62,641 nt of DNA, taken from contig NZ_MUGT01000035.1 in the NCBI RefSeq assembly GCF_002217205.1, forward strand, positions 52,276 to 114,916, given 5' to 3'. A model generated the notes under the pieces. That model was not told the origin of the DNA. It did not search any database and saw nothing but the letters and a program-made list of their open reading frames with translations. This document shows, piece by piece, positions 43,187 to 53,538 of the stretch. The translations under genes were made by a program, and so were the position numbers. Positions within the stretch are counted from its first letter, which is position 1. Each line of letters begins with the position of its first letter. Source of the DNA: Flavobacterium branchiophilum NBRC 15030 = ATCC 35035. Lineage in GTDB: Bacteria > Bacteroidota > Bacteroidia > Flavobacteriales > Flavobacteriaceae.

Positions 43187-44555
43187 TTGTTAGTTTGTTT
43201 ATACTTAATTGTGATTTAATTTCAGGCACCAACTCTCCAATGTCGCCTGCTCCTATGGTAACAATAATTCTGTTTTTTGTAGCTAAAATTTCCGAAATTA
43301 AATGTTTTTTATCTATTAATCGGGCATTTTTAGAAGTCATTTTGCCTAATAACCATGCAGACGTTACCCCTTCCATAGGCAATTCACGGGCAGGATATAT
43401 ATCTAACAACAATACTTCGTCAAAAGCATCTAAACTTTTTGCAAATTCATCTACAAAGTCATGTGTTCTACTAAACAAATGAGGCTGAAAAATAGCCAAA
43501 ACTTGATCATTTGGATACAACTCTCTAACAGCTTGATGCACCGCATTTATTTCTGTTGGATGGTGGGCATAATCGTCTATATATACTCGTTTTTCATGTT
43601 TGATTTGATATGAAAACCTTCTTCTTATGCCTTTAAAACTAGCTAAGGCTTGGGTAATTTTATCGTTAGAAATCCCATACGTTTTAGCCATTGCAAGTGC
43701 TGTTAGGGCGTTCATCAAATTATGCTGACCAGGCAAAGCAAATTTCAAATTTGTAATAAATTCGGTTGGCGTTTGAACATCAAATACATAATGTTCGTTT
43801 TCAATTCTAATATTACAAGCTGTATAACCACTATGCGAAACTTGATTTGAATATTCTAAATGTAACGACACACCAGCTAGTGGAACGCCACTTGGGATAA
43901 ATAAATTATTTTTATCCGTAATTTTATCAGCAAATTCTCTAAAAGTAGCTTCAATTGCGTTTTTATCTCCATAAATATCCAAATGATCGGCATCCATAGA
44001 CGTTACACAAGCCACGTTGGGATGCAAATGCAAGAAAGACCTGTCAAATTCATCAGCTTCTACTACGGTAACGGTTGCCCCATTGCCAATCAAATTGGAA
44101 TTATAATTTTCTACAATGCCGCCTAAAAAAGCGGTAACATCTACACCACTTTCAAATAAAATATGTCCCAAAATACTTGAAGTGGTTGTTTTGCCATGAG
44201 TGCCCGCTACTGCAAAACAATAAGTGTCTTTTGTAATAATTCCTAAAACTTCGGCTCTTTTTTTGACGTTAAAATTACGTTCTATAAAATAATTCCATTC
44301 AGCATGAGAAATAGGAACAGCAGGCGTAACGATAACTAAAGTGTTTTCAGGATAAAAATCGGTAGGAATTGCATCAATATCATCTTCAAAATGAATGTTT
44401 ATTCCATTGTCTATCAACTCATTAGTAAGCATGGTTGGGGTTTTATCATAACCACAAACTTTTTTTCCAATGTTTTGAAAATAACGAGCTAAGGCACTCA
44501 TACCGATGCCTCCTATACCAATAAAATAAACGTTTTTAATTTGATTCAAATCCAT
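43170..44555 (-). CDS. murC: UDP-N-acetylmuramate-L-alanine ligase
   Basis: This 461-aa cytoplasmic Mur ligase adds the first amino acid to UDP-MurNAc. It has the N-terminal UDP-binding loop FIGIGGIGMSALARYF, the ATP-binding P-loop AGTHGKTTTSSILG, the metal-binding VVEADEFDRSFLHLHP, and the C-terminal YIDDYAHHPTEI motif that is diagnostic for MurC. Length is standard. It is encoded between murG and ftsQ in the dcw cluster. Confidence 0.97.
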   Translation of the reverse strand: MDLNQIKNVYFIGIGGIGMSALARYFQNIGKKVCGYDKTPTMLTNELIDNGINIHFEDDIDAIPTDFYPENTLVIVTPAVPISHAEWNYFIERNFNVKKRAEVLGIITKDTYCFAVAGTHGKTTTSSILGHILFESGVDVTAFLGGIVENYNSNLIGNGATVTVVEADEFDRSFLHLHPNVACVTSMDADHLDIYGDKNAIEATFREFADKITDKNNLFIPSGVPLAGVSLHLEYSNQVSHSGYTACNIRIENEHYVFDVQTPTEFITNLKFALPGQHNLMNALTALAMAKTYGISNDKITQALASFKGIRRRFSYQIKHEKRVYIDDYAHHPTEINAVHQAVRELYPNDQVLAIFQPHLFSRTHDFVDEFAKSLDAFDEVLLLDIYPARELPMEGVTSAWLLGKMTSKNARLIDKKHLISEILATKNRIIVTIGAGDIGELVPEIKSQLSINKLTNEDQK

Positions 44556-44574
44556 GAATTATAATATTTAGTAA

Positions 44575-45705
44575 TTATTTTTTTATTAATTTTATTATTT
44601 CAGAAACAATATCTTTAGTAGCATGAGGTTTGGCTAATTTTTTTATATTGTCGCTTAATGTTTTTTGTAGTTGATAGTTGCTAACCAAGTCTTTAAAAAC
44701 AGCTTCAAATTGGTCGTTCAATTCCTGTTCTTTCAACAAAATAGCCCCATGCTGTTGCACAATAGCTTGAGCATTTTTGGTTTGATGGTCTTCGGCAACG
44801 TGTGGCGAAGGAATAAAAATAACAGGTTTTCCAACCAAGCATAACTCTGATACAGACGAGGCACCAGCCCTTGAAATCACAAAATCAGCAGCAGCATAAA
44901 TCAAATCCATTTGATCTATAAAAGCTACTACTTGAACGTTTTTACCATTGTTGTATTTTGTATAAGTATCAAAATTTACTTTACCACACTGCCAAAATAT
45001 TTGTATGTTTTGGTTAGTAATAAAATCCAACTCTTTGGCTATCAAATCATTAATACGCTTAGCCCCCAAACTACCACCCAATACCAATAACGTTTTTTTA
45101 TTGGGATCTAAATTGAAATGTGTCAAGGCTTCTTGTTTTTTATTATCCACCTGCAACAAATCCTGACGTACTGGGTTGCCTGTTAAAACCATTTTTTCTT
45201 TTGGGAAAAAACGTTCTAATTGATTGTAAGCCACACAAATAACATGGGCTTTTTTGCTTAATAATTTATTGGTAATACCCGGAAATGAATTTTGCTCTTG
45301 AATTAAAGTTGGTATTCCAGCTTGGTTGGCCATTTGTAACAACGGACCACTTGCAAAACCTCCTGTTCCAATGACAACATCTGGCTTGAATTTTTTGATA
45401 ATTTGTTTAGCCTTCCAAAGGCTTTTTAGCAATTTGAAAGGAAACAGCAAGTTTTGAAATGTGAGCCGTCTTTGCAAACCAGCAATCCACAAGCCCTCTA
45501 TGTCATAACCCGCTTGAGGTACTTTTTGCATTTCCATTTTGTCATTTGCACCAACAAATAAAAAAGTGGCTTTTGGAAAAACACGTTTTAATTCGTTTGC
45601 AATTGCAATTGCAGGATAAATGTGACCACCTGTTCCGCCACCGCTCAAAATAAAACGGGGCGACGCTATTTCATGTGTTTGCATTGGTGTAGTTGGTGTA
45701 GTCAT
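44575..45705 (-). CDS. murG: Lipid II synthase MurG
   Basis: This 376-aa GT28-type glycosyltransferase transfers GlcNAc from UDP-GlcNAc to lipid I on the inner face of the membrane. Diagnostic motifs are the N-terminal [18 protein letters not shown], the second glycine loop [14 protein letters not shown], and the UDP-binding [25 protein letters not shown] (split across about residues 283-307). Residues before the GGGTGGH motif (about 20) are a little longer than usual. The gene starts 3 bp after the ftsW stop. Confidence 0.97.
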   Translation of the reverse strand: MTTPTTPMQTHEIASPRFILSGGGTGGHIYPAIAIANELKRVFPKATFLFVGANDKMEMQKVPQAGYDIEGLWIAGLQRRLTFQNLLFPFKLLKSLWKAKQIIKKFKPDVVIGTGGFASGPLLQMANQAGIPTLIQEQNSFPGITNKLLSKKAHVICVAYNQLERFFPKEKMVLTGNPVRQDLLQVDNKKQEALTHFNLDPNKKTLLVLGGSLGAKRINDLIAKELDFITNQNIQIFWQCGKVNFDTYTKYNNGKNVQVVAFIDQMDLIYAAADFVISRAGASSVSELCLVGKPVIFIPSPHVAEDHQTKNAQAIVQQHGAILLKEQELNDQFEAVFKDLVSNYQLQKTLSDNIKKLAKPHATKDIVSEIIKLIKK

Positions 45706-45708
45706 GGT

Positions 45709-47007
45709 TTATATTTTTTTTGGATTCAAAATGGGGTTCATTGGGTTTTCCGAAGTATCTACAATGTCATAATCCGTCAATTGATCTTCATTTTCTTTTA
45801 CAATTTGTTCGTCTATCAATCGTTTAAGGCTGGCTTCTCGCCTTTCTTTTTCTTTTAATTCTTCTATAATTTCTTCTTCTTTTTTGGTAACACTCAAAAT
45901 AATCCCTAATGCAATACAAGTCATCCAAATAGAGCTTCCACCACTGCTAACAAGCGGTAACGGCTGACCTGTTACTGGAAATAATTCTACGGCCACGCCC
46001 ATATTGATAATGGCCTGAAAAATCATGGGAAAACCAAGTCCAATGACTAACAATTTTCCAAAAAAAGAATTGGCTTTTTGAGCAGCAACAATAAACCTAA
46101 AAAACAAAAGCATGTAAATAAACAATATTCCAAGTCCGCCAATCATGCCATACTCTTCTACAATAATGGCATAAATAAAATCTGAGGATGATTGTGGTAA
46201 AAAATGTTTTTGCACACTTTTTCCTGGTCCTAAACCATAAATTGTTCCTGAGGCTATAGCTATTTTAGCTTTTTCTATTTGATAATCATCTTCGCCAGGC
46301 TTGTCGGTAGTAAAATTTTCTATCCTAGAGATCCAAGTATCTACCCTATTGGGAAATGCATTTGGAAAAGTTTTTGCCAAAACCATAAATGACACAAGAA
46401 ACAAAAAACCGCTTCCTAAAATGATTCCTAAATATTTTAAAGGATAATGTCCTACGTAAGTCAGCATCAAAACCATTGCAAAAATAAGTGCCGCAGTAGA
46501 TAAATTGGCTGGCAAAATAAGCATTAAGGTAATACCAACAGGAATCCACAAATCTATAAATGAATCTCTAAAAGTAAAAGCTACATCCTTGTTTTTGGCT
46601 AAATAACGGGCAACAAATACCATCAAAACTATCGAAGCCAAAGTGGATGTTTGAAATGTAATGCCTACAAATGGAATTTTGATCCATCGGCTGGCATTAG
46701 CACCAGCAATAACTGTACCATTGAGCAAGGTATATACCAACAAAAACCATACGATGATCAATGCAAATTTTGACAAGCCCCTATAATAATGATAAGGCAC
46801 TTTTTGAACCCAAAAAATAATGATAAACCCTAAAAATATATGGACTAAATGCGATATTAAATATCCAATAGTACTTCCTGTTCCGTGATTCATATAGGCC
46901 AAATTGCTACTTGCACTAAAAACAGGCATAAATGAAAAAATGCCCAAAAGTGCTACAAACGACCAAATGCCTTTATCGCCTTTTAACTTGGATATTAATT
47001 TTTTCAT
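45709..47007 (-). CDS. ftsW: Septal peptidoglycan glycosyltransferase FtsW
   Basis: This 432-aa SEDS-family membrane protein polymerises lipid II during division together with FtsI. It has about ten transmembrane helices and the SEDS motifs AGANASRWIKIPF, the extracellular loop with GLGPGKSVQKHFLPQSSSDFI, and VTGQPLPLVSSGGSS near the end. A Lys/Glu-rich cytoplasmic tail of about 50 residues follows. It lies between murD (101 bp upstream) and murG. The pair with ftsI in the same cluster supports the division role rather than RodA. Confidence 0.96.
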   Translation of the reverse strand: MKKLISKLKGDKGIWSFVALLGIFSFMPVFSASSNLAYMNHGTGSTIGYLISHLVHIFLGFIIIFWVQKVPYHYYRGLSKFALIIVWFLLVYTLLNGTVIAGANASRWIKIPFVGITFQTSTLASIVLMVFVARYLAKNKDVAFTFRDSFIDLWIPVGITLMLILPANLSTAALIFAMVLMLTYVGHYPLKYLGIILGSGFLFLVSFMVLAKTFPNAFPNRVDTWISRIENFTTDKPGEDDYQIEKAKIAIASGTIYGLGPGKSVQKHFLPQSSSDFIYAIIVEEYGMIGGLGILFIYMLLFFRFIVAAQKANSFFGKLLVIGLGFPMIFQAIINMGVAVELFPVTGQPLPLVSSGGSSIWMTCIALGIILSVTKKEEEIIEELKEKERREASLKRLIDEQIVKENEDQLTDYDIVDTSENPMNPILNPKKI

Positions 47008-47108
47008 TTTACTTTAATTTTAATTAGGTAATAATATTCTCAACAATTAATCAGACTACAATATACAATTTTTAAAAATTTGCTTGTTTTTATTTATAAA
47101 TTAAAAAA

Positions 47109-48443
47109 TTATAATTGGTGTACGGCTTCTTTAAATTGTTTTCCTCTGTCTTCATAATTTATAAACAAATCAAAACTAGCACAAGCTGGAGCTAATAAAA
47201 CCACATCGCCTTTTTCTGAAAATTGTTGTGCTAGTTTTACTGCATCAGACATTTTATTGGTTTCAACAATATCATCTACTACATCGCCAAAAAAATCGAT
47301 AATTTTCCGATTGTCTTTTCCAATACAAACAATGGCTTTCACTTTTTCTCTTACAAGTGGCATCAATTCGGCATAATCATTGCCTTTATCTTCGCCGCCC
47401 ACAAGCCAAATGATAGGATTTTTGATGCTTTGAAGCGCAAAAAATACCGAATTGACATTGGTGGCCTTGCTGTCGTTGATGTATTGAACTTGATCCACTT
47501 TTTTTACGGGTTCCAATCGATGTTCTACCCCTTCAAAGTCAAACATGCTTTCTCTAATAGTTTTCTTTCTGATATTCAACATATTAGCCACAGCAGATGC
47601 TCCCATAGCATTTTTTAAATTGTGGTTTCCTTGCAAAGAAATTTCTTCAATACTCAACGAAAAATGATCGTTATCTAAATTTATGTTCATCATATTGTCT
47701 TTTATAAATGCACCGTTTTCAAATGTTTTGGTTAGCGAAAAAGGTATTAATTGTGCTTTGGTTGTATGTTTTGAAAGCCAGTTTTGAATGGCCAAATCAT
47801 CGGCATCAAATATCAAGCAATCGGTTTTCGTTTGATTTTTGGTTATTCTAAATTTTGAAGCAATATAATTATCATAATTATAATCATATCGGTCCAAATG
47901 ATCAGGACTTATATTCGTAATAATGGCAATATCTGGTCGATAATTTACAATGCCATCTAACTGAAAGCTACTTAACTCCAATACATAATAATCGAACTGA
48001 TTTTCTGCAACTTGCCAAGCAAAACTTTTTCCAATATTGCCTGCCAATCCCACATTTAAACCTGCTTTTTTCAAAATATGGTAGGTTAGTAATGTGGTGG
48101 TGGTTTTACCGTTAGAGCCTGTAATTCCAATTGTTTTCGCATTTGTATAACCAATTGCAAATTCTATTTCAGAAACAATCAAAACATTTTTTTCTTTTAA
48201 AGCCTTAATAATTGGGGCTTTATCTGGTATTCCAGGACTCTTCATCACCACGTCGGCCTGTAGTACCTTGCTTTCTGTATGTCCGCCATCTTCAAAAGGA
48301 ATTTTATTTATTATAAGTATTTCTTTGTAATTTTCTTTGATTTTACCAAAATCAGACAAAAAAACATCAAACCCTTTTTGCTTTCCTAATATAGCTGTAC
48401 CAACACCGCTTTCACCGCCTCCTAAAATTACTAATTTTTTCAT
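47109..48443 (-). CDS. murD: UDP-N-acetylmuramoyl-L-alanine-D-glutamate ligase
   Basis: This 444-aa Mur ligase adds D-glutamate to UDP-MurNAc-L-Ala. Key parts are the N-terminal VILGGGESGVGTAIL, the ATP P-loop GITGSNGKTTTTLL, the metal- and substrate-binding ELSSFQLDGI, NISPDHLDRYDY, and the C-terminal INDSKATNVNSV typical of MurD. Length is normal. The gene follows mraY by 23 bp. Confidence 0.97.
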   Translation of the reverse strand: MKKLVILGGGESGVGTAILGKQKGFDVFLSDFGKIKENYKEILIINKIPFEDGGHTESKVLQADVVMKSPGIPDKAPIIKALKEKNVLIVSEIEFAIGYTNAKTIGITGSNGKTTTTLLTYHILKKAGLNVGLAGNIGKSFAWQVAENQFDYYVLELSSFQLDGIVNYRPDIAIITNISPDHLDRYDYNYDNYIASKFRITKNQTKTDCLIFDADDLAIQNWLSKHTTKAQLIPFSLTKTFENGAFIKDNMMNINLDNDHFSLSIEEISLQGNHNLKNAMGASAVANMLNIRKKTIRESMFDFEGVEHRLEPVKKVDQVQYINDSKATNVNSVFFALQSIKNPIIWLVGGEDKGNDYAELMPLVREKVKAIVCIGKDNRKIIDFFGDVVDDIVETNKMSDAVKLAQQFSEKGDVVLLAPACASFDLFINYEDRGKQFKEAVHQL

Positions 48444-48466
48444 GATTTATATTTTTTTATATAAAT

Positions 48467-49696
48467 TTACCTTAATTTTAGAGTAACAATCGACAAAGTA
48501 GCTAAAATGATGGCTACAACCCAAAATCGAGTTACAATTTTACTTTCATGATATCCTTTTTTCTGATAATGGTGATGCAATGGCGACATTAAAAAAATTC
48601 TACGCCCTTCGCCAAAACGTTTTTTGGTATATTTAAAATAACCAACCTGTAAGACTACAGAAAAATTTTCGGCTAAAAATATACCGCACAACAACGGAAT
48701 TAACATCTCTTTTCTTACTGCGATTGCTAAAACTGCAATAATACCACCAATAGTTAAACTACCCGTGTCGCCCATAAACACCGAAGCTGGATAGGAATTG
48801 TACCATAAAAAACCAATTAATGCCCCCGCAAAAGCGGCTATAAAAACGGTCATTTCCCCAGATTCTGGTATGTACATGATATTCAAATAATTAGAAAAAA
48901 TAATGTTTCCAGATACGAATGTAAACAAGCCTAAAGCAGTAACCGAAATGGCCGAGGTGCCTGCTGCCAACCCATCAATTCCATCTGTAAGATTGGCTCC
49001 ATTTGAAACGGCTGTTATGATAAATATCACCACAGGAATAAATATGAGCCAAGCCCATTTTTGATATCCGTCTCCTAAAAAAGAAAGGATTTCTGCATAA
49101 TCAAATTCGTTGTTTTTGAAAAACGGTATAGTAGTTGCAGTTGATTTTTCATAAACAGCCGCAGTTCTAACGTCGCTTTGTGTTGTGGAATAACTAATTT
49201 TGGGACTTTTAAAATCATTTCTAATGGTTACATTAGGATGAAAATACAATACTGACCCCACAATAAGACCTAGTCCTACTTGTCCTAAAACCTTGAATTT
49301 ACCTTTCAACCCTTCTTTATCTTTTTTAAATATTTTGATATAATCATCTACAAAACCAATAGTTCCCATCCACAATGTTGTAACAATTAATAAAACTATA
49401 TATATATTATTAAGTTTTGTGAATAATAACACGGGGATTAATGTAGCTAAAATGATAATCAGCCCGCCCATAGTAGGTGTTCCTGCTTTTTGTGTTTGAC
49501 CTTCCAAGCCTAATTCTCTAACCGTTTCGCCTACTTGTTGATTTCTCAAAAAAGTAATAATTCTCTTGCCATAAATTGTAGAAAATACCAATGACACAAT
49601 AAAGGCCAAAGCCGATCGAAAAGTAATATACTGAAATACTCCCGTTCCTGGTACGTTGAGTGTTTTATCTAAATATTCAAATAAATAATAAAGCAT
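48467..49696 (-). CDS. mraY: Phospho-MurNAc-pentapeptide transferase MraY
   Basis: This 409-aa integral membrane enzyme attaches UDP-MurNAc-pentapeptide to undecaprenyl phosphate, producing lipid I. The motifs are complete: [14 protein letters not shown], the catalytic-region [45 protein letters not shown], and [12 protein letters not shown]. It is about 50 residues longer than E. coli MraY because of an insert of roughly residues 165-215, a known feature of Bacteroidota enzymes. It sits between murE and murD. Confidence 0.97.
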   Translation of the reverse strand: MLYYLFEYLDKTLNVPGTGVFQYITFRSALAFIVSLVFSTIYGKRIITFLRNQQVGETVRELGLEGQTQKAGTPTMGGLIIILATLIPVLLFTKLNNIYIVLLIVTTLWMGTIGFVDDYIKIFKKDKEGLKGKFKVLGQVGLGLIVGSVLYFHPNVTIRNDFKSPKISYSTTQSDVRTAAVYEKSTATTIPFFKNNEFDYAEILSFLGDGYQKWAWLIFIPVVIFIITAVSNGANLTDGIDGLAAGTSAISVTALGLFTFVSGNIIFSNYLNIMYIPESGEMTVFIAAFAGALIGFLWYNSYPASVFMGDTGSLTIGGIIAVLAIAVRKEMLIPLLCGIFLAENFSVVLQVGYFKYTKKRFGEGRRIFLMSPLHHHYQKKGYHESKIVTRFWVVAIILATLSIVTLKLR

Positions 49697-49736
49697 AGTT
49701 TTGTAGTTTAATTGGTTTTTAGTTTAAATTCTTCAT

Positions 49737-51188
49737 TTATTTTAAAAATTCTGAGACTATTTTCATATCGTCAAAATCGTATTTAACACCCATAATTTCT
49801 TGATATGTTTCGTGTCCTTTGCCTGCAATAAGTATAATATCGCCAGGTTTTGCAAAATTACAAGCAGTTTTGATGGCTTGTTTTCTGTCTAAAATAGACA
49901 TGAATTTATTAAAATGCTGTGGAGCCACCCCTTTTTCCATGGCTTCGATGATGCTTTGAGGGTCTTCTGTTCTTGGATTATCAGAAGTTATAAAAACGGT
50001 ATCGCTCATTGCTGTAGCTATTTGGGCCATCAACGGGCGTTTGGTAGTATCCCTGTCGCCTCCACAACCTACAATTGTAAATAATTTTTCGTTTTTTGTA
50101 CGAATATCGTTAATGGTTTTCAATACATTTTCCAAGGCATCGGGCGTGTGAGCATAATCTACAATGGCCGTTATTTGATTTGCCGAAATCATATATTGAA
50201 ATCGTCCCGAAACACTTTCTAATTCAGACAGGATTCTTAATGTTTCCATTTTGTCTAAGCCCAAAGCGCTAGCAGTACCAAAAATGGCTAACACATTATA
50301 AGCATTAAAAGTACCTATCAAGCGTACCCATACTTCATTATCATTAATAGTAAGTAACAATCCAGCTAATTGATTTTCAAGTATTTGAGCTTTATAATCA
50401 GCCAAAGTTTTAAGAGAATAACTGCGTTTTTGGGCTTTGGTGTTTTGCAACATTACAGCACCATTTTTGTCATCGATATTCGTTAATGCAAATGCTTTTT
50501 GAGGCAAATGGTCAAAAAAGGCTTTCTTAACATCTCTATATTCTGCAAATGTTTGATGGTAATCCAAATGATCATGGGTCAAATTGGTAAAAACACCCCC
50601 TTCAAAGCACAGGCCCTCTGTACGTTTTTGATGGATACCGTGCGAACTTACCTCCATAAAACAGTGGGTAACACCCCGAGAAACCATTTCATGTAAATAC
50701 TTATTGATCGTAATAGAATCTGGCGTGGTGTGTGTGGCTTTGTACTCCTGCTGATCGACCATAATTTTTACTGTTGAAAGCAAACCTACCTTATAACCAG
50801 CCTTTTGAAACAATTGGTATAATAAAGTTGCGATAGTGGTTTTGCCATTTGTGCCCGTAATACCAACTAATTTTAATTTTTCTGAAGGTTTTTCATAATA
50901 ATTAGCCGCCATTATGGCCATGGCCTCATTAGTATCAGGCACTTTGATATAAGTAATATTTGAAACTAATTGATCAGGAAAAACATCGCATACAATAGCA
51001 ATAGCCCCCATTTGAATGGCTTTGTCAATAAACGAATGCCCGTTTGACAAACTCCCTCTTATGGCTACAAACAAATCGTTTGCGGCTATTTTTCTTGAAT
51101 CAAATTCTATTTGTTCAATTGACACCTCATCAACACCAATTAAACTGTCGATTTTTACATTTTCTAATATTTTATTTAACAATTTCAT
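49737..51188 (-). CDS. murE: UDP-MurNAc-tripeptide synthetase MurE
   Basis: This 483-aa ligase adds the third stem-peptide residue. It shows an N-terminal UMP-binding domain with FDSRKIAANDLFVAIRG, the P-loop GITGTNGKTTIATLL, THTTPDSITINKYL, the carbamylated-Lys region, and the C-terminal IITSDNPRTEDP-type motif (TSDNPRTEDP). The DNPR motif is the mark of meso-diaminopimelate-adding enzymes rather than Lys-adding ones, so the cell wall is probably of the m-DAP type. Its start overlaps the ftsI stop by 4 bp. Confidence 0.97.
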   Translation of the reverse strand: MKLLNKILENVKIDSLIGVDEVSIEQIEFDSRKIAANDLFVAIRGSLSNGHSFIDKAIQMGAIAIVCDVFPDQLVSNITYIKVPDTNEAMAIMAANYYEKPSEKLKLVGITGTNGKTTIATLLYQLFQKAGYKVGLLSTVKIMVDQQEYKATHTTPDSITINKYLHEMVSRGVTHCFMEVSSHGIHQKRTEGLCFEGGVFTNLTHDHLDYHQTFAEYRDVKKAFFDHLPQKAFALTNIDDKNGAVMLQNTKAQKRSYSLKTLADYKAQILENQLAGLLLTINDNEVWVRLIGTFNAYNVLAIFGTASALGLDKMETLRILSELESVSGRFQYMISANQITAIVDYAHTPDALENVLKTINDIRTKNEKLFTIVGCGGDRDTTKRPLMAQIATAMSDTVFITSDNPRTEDPQSIIEAMEKGVAPQHFNKFMSILDRKQAIKTACNFAKPGDIILIAGKGHETYQEIMGVKYDFDDMKIVSEFLK

Positions 51189-53188
51189 GACAATTCAAGT
51201 GTTATTGTGGTATTTTTTACAATTGCTGCTCCTGGTGCTATCGATTGATGTTTGACTTTTCCTACTCCTACTATTCGAACTTTAAGCCCCAAATTGCCCA
51301 ACAATGCAACGGCATCCATACCAGGCATTCCTGCTAAATTTGGGATTTTTTTAGGTTTATTTTCTAATTTTTTAAAATATTTTTCGTAGCTATTGTTTTG
51401 TTTTTCAATAGGTTTGTCAATTGTTTTTACAGTATTGGTTATTGGTGCATCTGTAAATATTTTTTGAGCAATTCTTTTAAAAACAGGCCCCGCTACATCA
51501 GCTCCATAATAATTATTGCCTTTTGTATTGGGTTTATGAATAACCACTATACAAGAATACTTTGGGTTTTCGGCAGGAAAATAGCCCACAAACGACGAAG
51601 CATAATATTTATTTTGACCACCGTTTTTAGAATAATTAACTTGAGCCGTTCCTGTTTTGCCAGCCATCGAAAAATCCTTGGAATATAAGGCAGCAGCAGT
51701 CCCTTTTTTTACAACGTTTTGCAATAATACTTTTAAAATTTTTAATGTTTCGTCTGAACATATTTTAGGATTGATAATTTCCGTATCAAATTTTTTAATT
51801 GAGTTATCCCATTCTTTAATTTCTGACACAAACATTGGCTTGATCATTACACCATTGTTTGCCACTGCATTATAATAAGTTAAGGTTTGCAAAGGTGTAA
51901 TAGACACGCCATATCCAAAAGCCATCCAAGGCAAAGACAAATGTGACCAACTTTTTTCGTTGGGTTGTGGCAAATAGGGTTTGCCTTCGCCTTGAAAAGG
52001 TAAGTTCAATTTTTTGTTCAATCCGTAGGCCAACAAATGGTCTATATATTGCCAAGGATTGTTCTTATAATTACTATAAACCGCTTGTACCATTACCGTA
52101 TTGGACGACAATTCAAAACCCTCTGCCAGACTAATTTTACCGTACCCGCCCTCATGAGAATCTCTTACTTTTTTTCCTCTAAAACTAATTTCGCCTCCAT
52201 GTGTGTCAAAAATTTTACTCGTATCTACTTTTTTATCTTCCAAAAGCGTCATCATATCAGCTAATTTATATGTAGAACCTGGCTCGTGCGATTCGGCAAT
52301 AGCATAATTGATGCTTTCAAAATAACTGCCGTCCGAGGCTCTACCTAAATTTGAAATGGCTTTTACATGTCCCGTTTGGGTTTCCATAACCACTACACAC
52401 CCGTGGTCTGCTTCATATAATTCCAATTGCTTGAGCAAGGCATGGTGGGCAATATCCTGAATATAAACATCTATAGTCGAAATGACATCATAGCCATCTA
52501 CAGGGTCTATTTCATTGACATCTCTAATAGGTTTCCATTGACCTTTTGCTATTTTTTGTTTTAAAATTTTACCGTCTTTCCCGTTCAAATAATTCCCAAA
52601 AGCCCCTTCAATACCCACTTTCAACAGTTCACCATCATGGTCAAATCGTTGGTATCCAATGGTTCGTTCTGCAATTTCGCCAATGGGGTGTTCTCTTACT
52701 GTTTTTTGTTCTACAATGATACCTCCTTTATAAGCTCCCAATTCAAATAATGGAAATTTTTTAACCTTCATATAATCAGAAAAACTCAAATTTGAAGCCA
52801 CCAACAAATACCTGTTTTTATCTGTTCGAGCATTGCGAAGCATGGTTTCTACATCGTTGCCATTTTTGTTGAGCAATCGAGCCAAAGCATCTGCAAGTCC
52901 TTTGACATTGGCCTCAAAAACAGTAGCTTTTGGAGCCAATGCATCAAAACGAATGGTATAATTAGGGATAGACGTGGCTAACAAACTGCCATCTGCCGAG
53001 TAAATATTGCCTTTATTGGCAGGAATTACAAACAATTTTACGGTTCTTTCCTTGGCCAATTCTCTATAGTAGCTGCCTTTGATCCATTGGATATAGAAAA
53101 TTTTGTACACAATGCCTATTGATATCATCACGACCAATAAAGCAACTATGTACATTCTATTTCTAATATTTTTACCTTCTAATTCCAT
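51185..53188 (-). CDS. ftsI: Septal transpeptidase FtsI (PBP3) with PASTA domain
   Basis: This 667-aa class B penicillin-binding protein crosslinks septal peptidoglycan with FtsW. It has one N-terminal membrane helix (YIVALLVVMISIGIVYKIF) and a non-catalytic dimerisation domain. The transpeptidase domain has the active Ser in EPGSTYKLADMM (S-x-x-K), the S-x-N motif in ELSSNTVM, and AGKTGTAQ. Residues about 600-667 form a PASTA domain (KKIPNLAGMPGMDAVALLGN). Many proteobacterial FtsI lack PASTA, while Bacteroidota versions often have it. The start overlaps the ftsL-like gene by 10 bp. Confidence 0.96.
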   Translation of the reverse strand: MELEGKNIRNRMYIVALLVVMISIGIVYKIFYIQWIKGSYYRELAKERTVKLFVIPANKGNIYSADGSLLATSIPNYTIRFDALAPKATVFEANVKGLADALARLLNKNGNDVETMLRNARTDKNRYLLVASNLSFSDYMKVKKFPLFELGAYKGGIIVEQKTVREHPIGEIAERTIGYQRFDHDGELLKVGIEGAFGNYLNGKDGKILKQKIAKGQWKPIRDVNEIDPVDGYDVISTIDVYIQDIAHHALLKQLELYEADHGCVVVMETQTGHVKAISNLGRASDGSYFESINYAIAESHEPGSTYKLADMMTLLEDKKVDTSKIFDTHGGEISFRGKKVRDSHEGGYGKISLAEGFELSSNTVMVQAVYSNYKNNPWQYIDHLLAYGLNKKLNLPFQGEGKPYLPQPNEKSWSHLSLPWMAFGYGVSITPLQTLTYYNAVANNGVMIKPMFVSEIKEWDNSIKKFDTEIINPKICSDETLKILKVLLQNVVKKGTAAALYSKDFSMAGKTGTAQVNYSKNGGQNKYYASSFVGYFPAENPKYSCIVVIHKPNTKGNNYYGADVAGPVFKRIAQKIFTDAPITNTVKTIDKPIEKQNNSYEKYFKKLENKPKKIPNLAGMPGMDAVALLGNLGLKVRIVGVGKVKHQSIAPGAAIVKNTTITLELS

Positions 53189-53532
53189 AATTTAGAAAAA
53201 AAACCTTTATCTTCTTGCTCTTCTACTTGAATTTTTACGGGTGGCACCGTTGCTGGAAAAATTTGTTTCTGCTCCATTTTTTTAGAAATGGTCGATTCCA
53301 TTTTGAGTTTCATCAACTCCGAACGTCTATCTACAAACTCCGAACGCAACTCTTTTACCTCGTTTGACAAATCAATAATTTTAAAAACTTTTTGTTCAAA
53401 TCGTTGTGTATTGGCAATCATAATTAAGGCCAATACAATTAAAAATGCAATAAAACGCCAATTTTTTGTAGCATTGGCATCTTCATTAATTAAAAATCGT
53501 GCTTTTAATATGCTATAAATTCCTTCGTTCAT
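53179..53532 (-). CDS. ftsL: FtsL-like divisome protein
   Basis: This 117-aa bitopic protein has one transmembrane helix (WRFIAFLIVLALIMIAN) and a periplasmic coiled coil (FKIIDLSNEVKELRSEFVDRRS). Sequence similarity in FtsL is always weak, so the call rests on topology, size and the position between rsmH and ftsI, where FtsL is found in the dcw cluster. It should form a complex with FtsQ and a FtsB-like partner to activate FtsW-FtsI. It lies 6 bp after rsmH. Confidence 0.85.
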   Translation of the reverse strand: MNEGIYSILKARFLINEDANATKNWRFIAFLIVLALIMIANTQRFEQKVFKIIDLSNEVKELRSEFVDRRSELMKLKMESTISKKMEQKQIFPATVPPVKIQVEEQEDKGFFSKLWN

Positions 53533-53538
53533 GTTGTT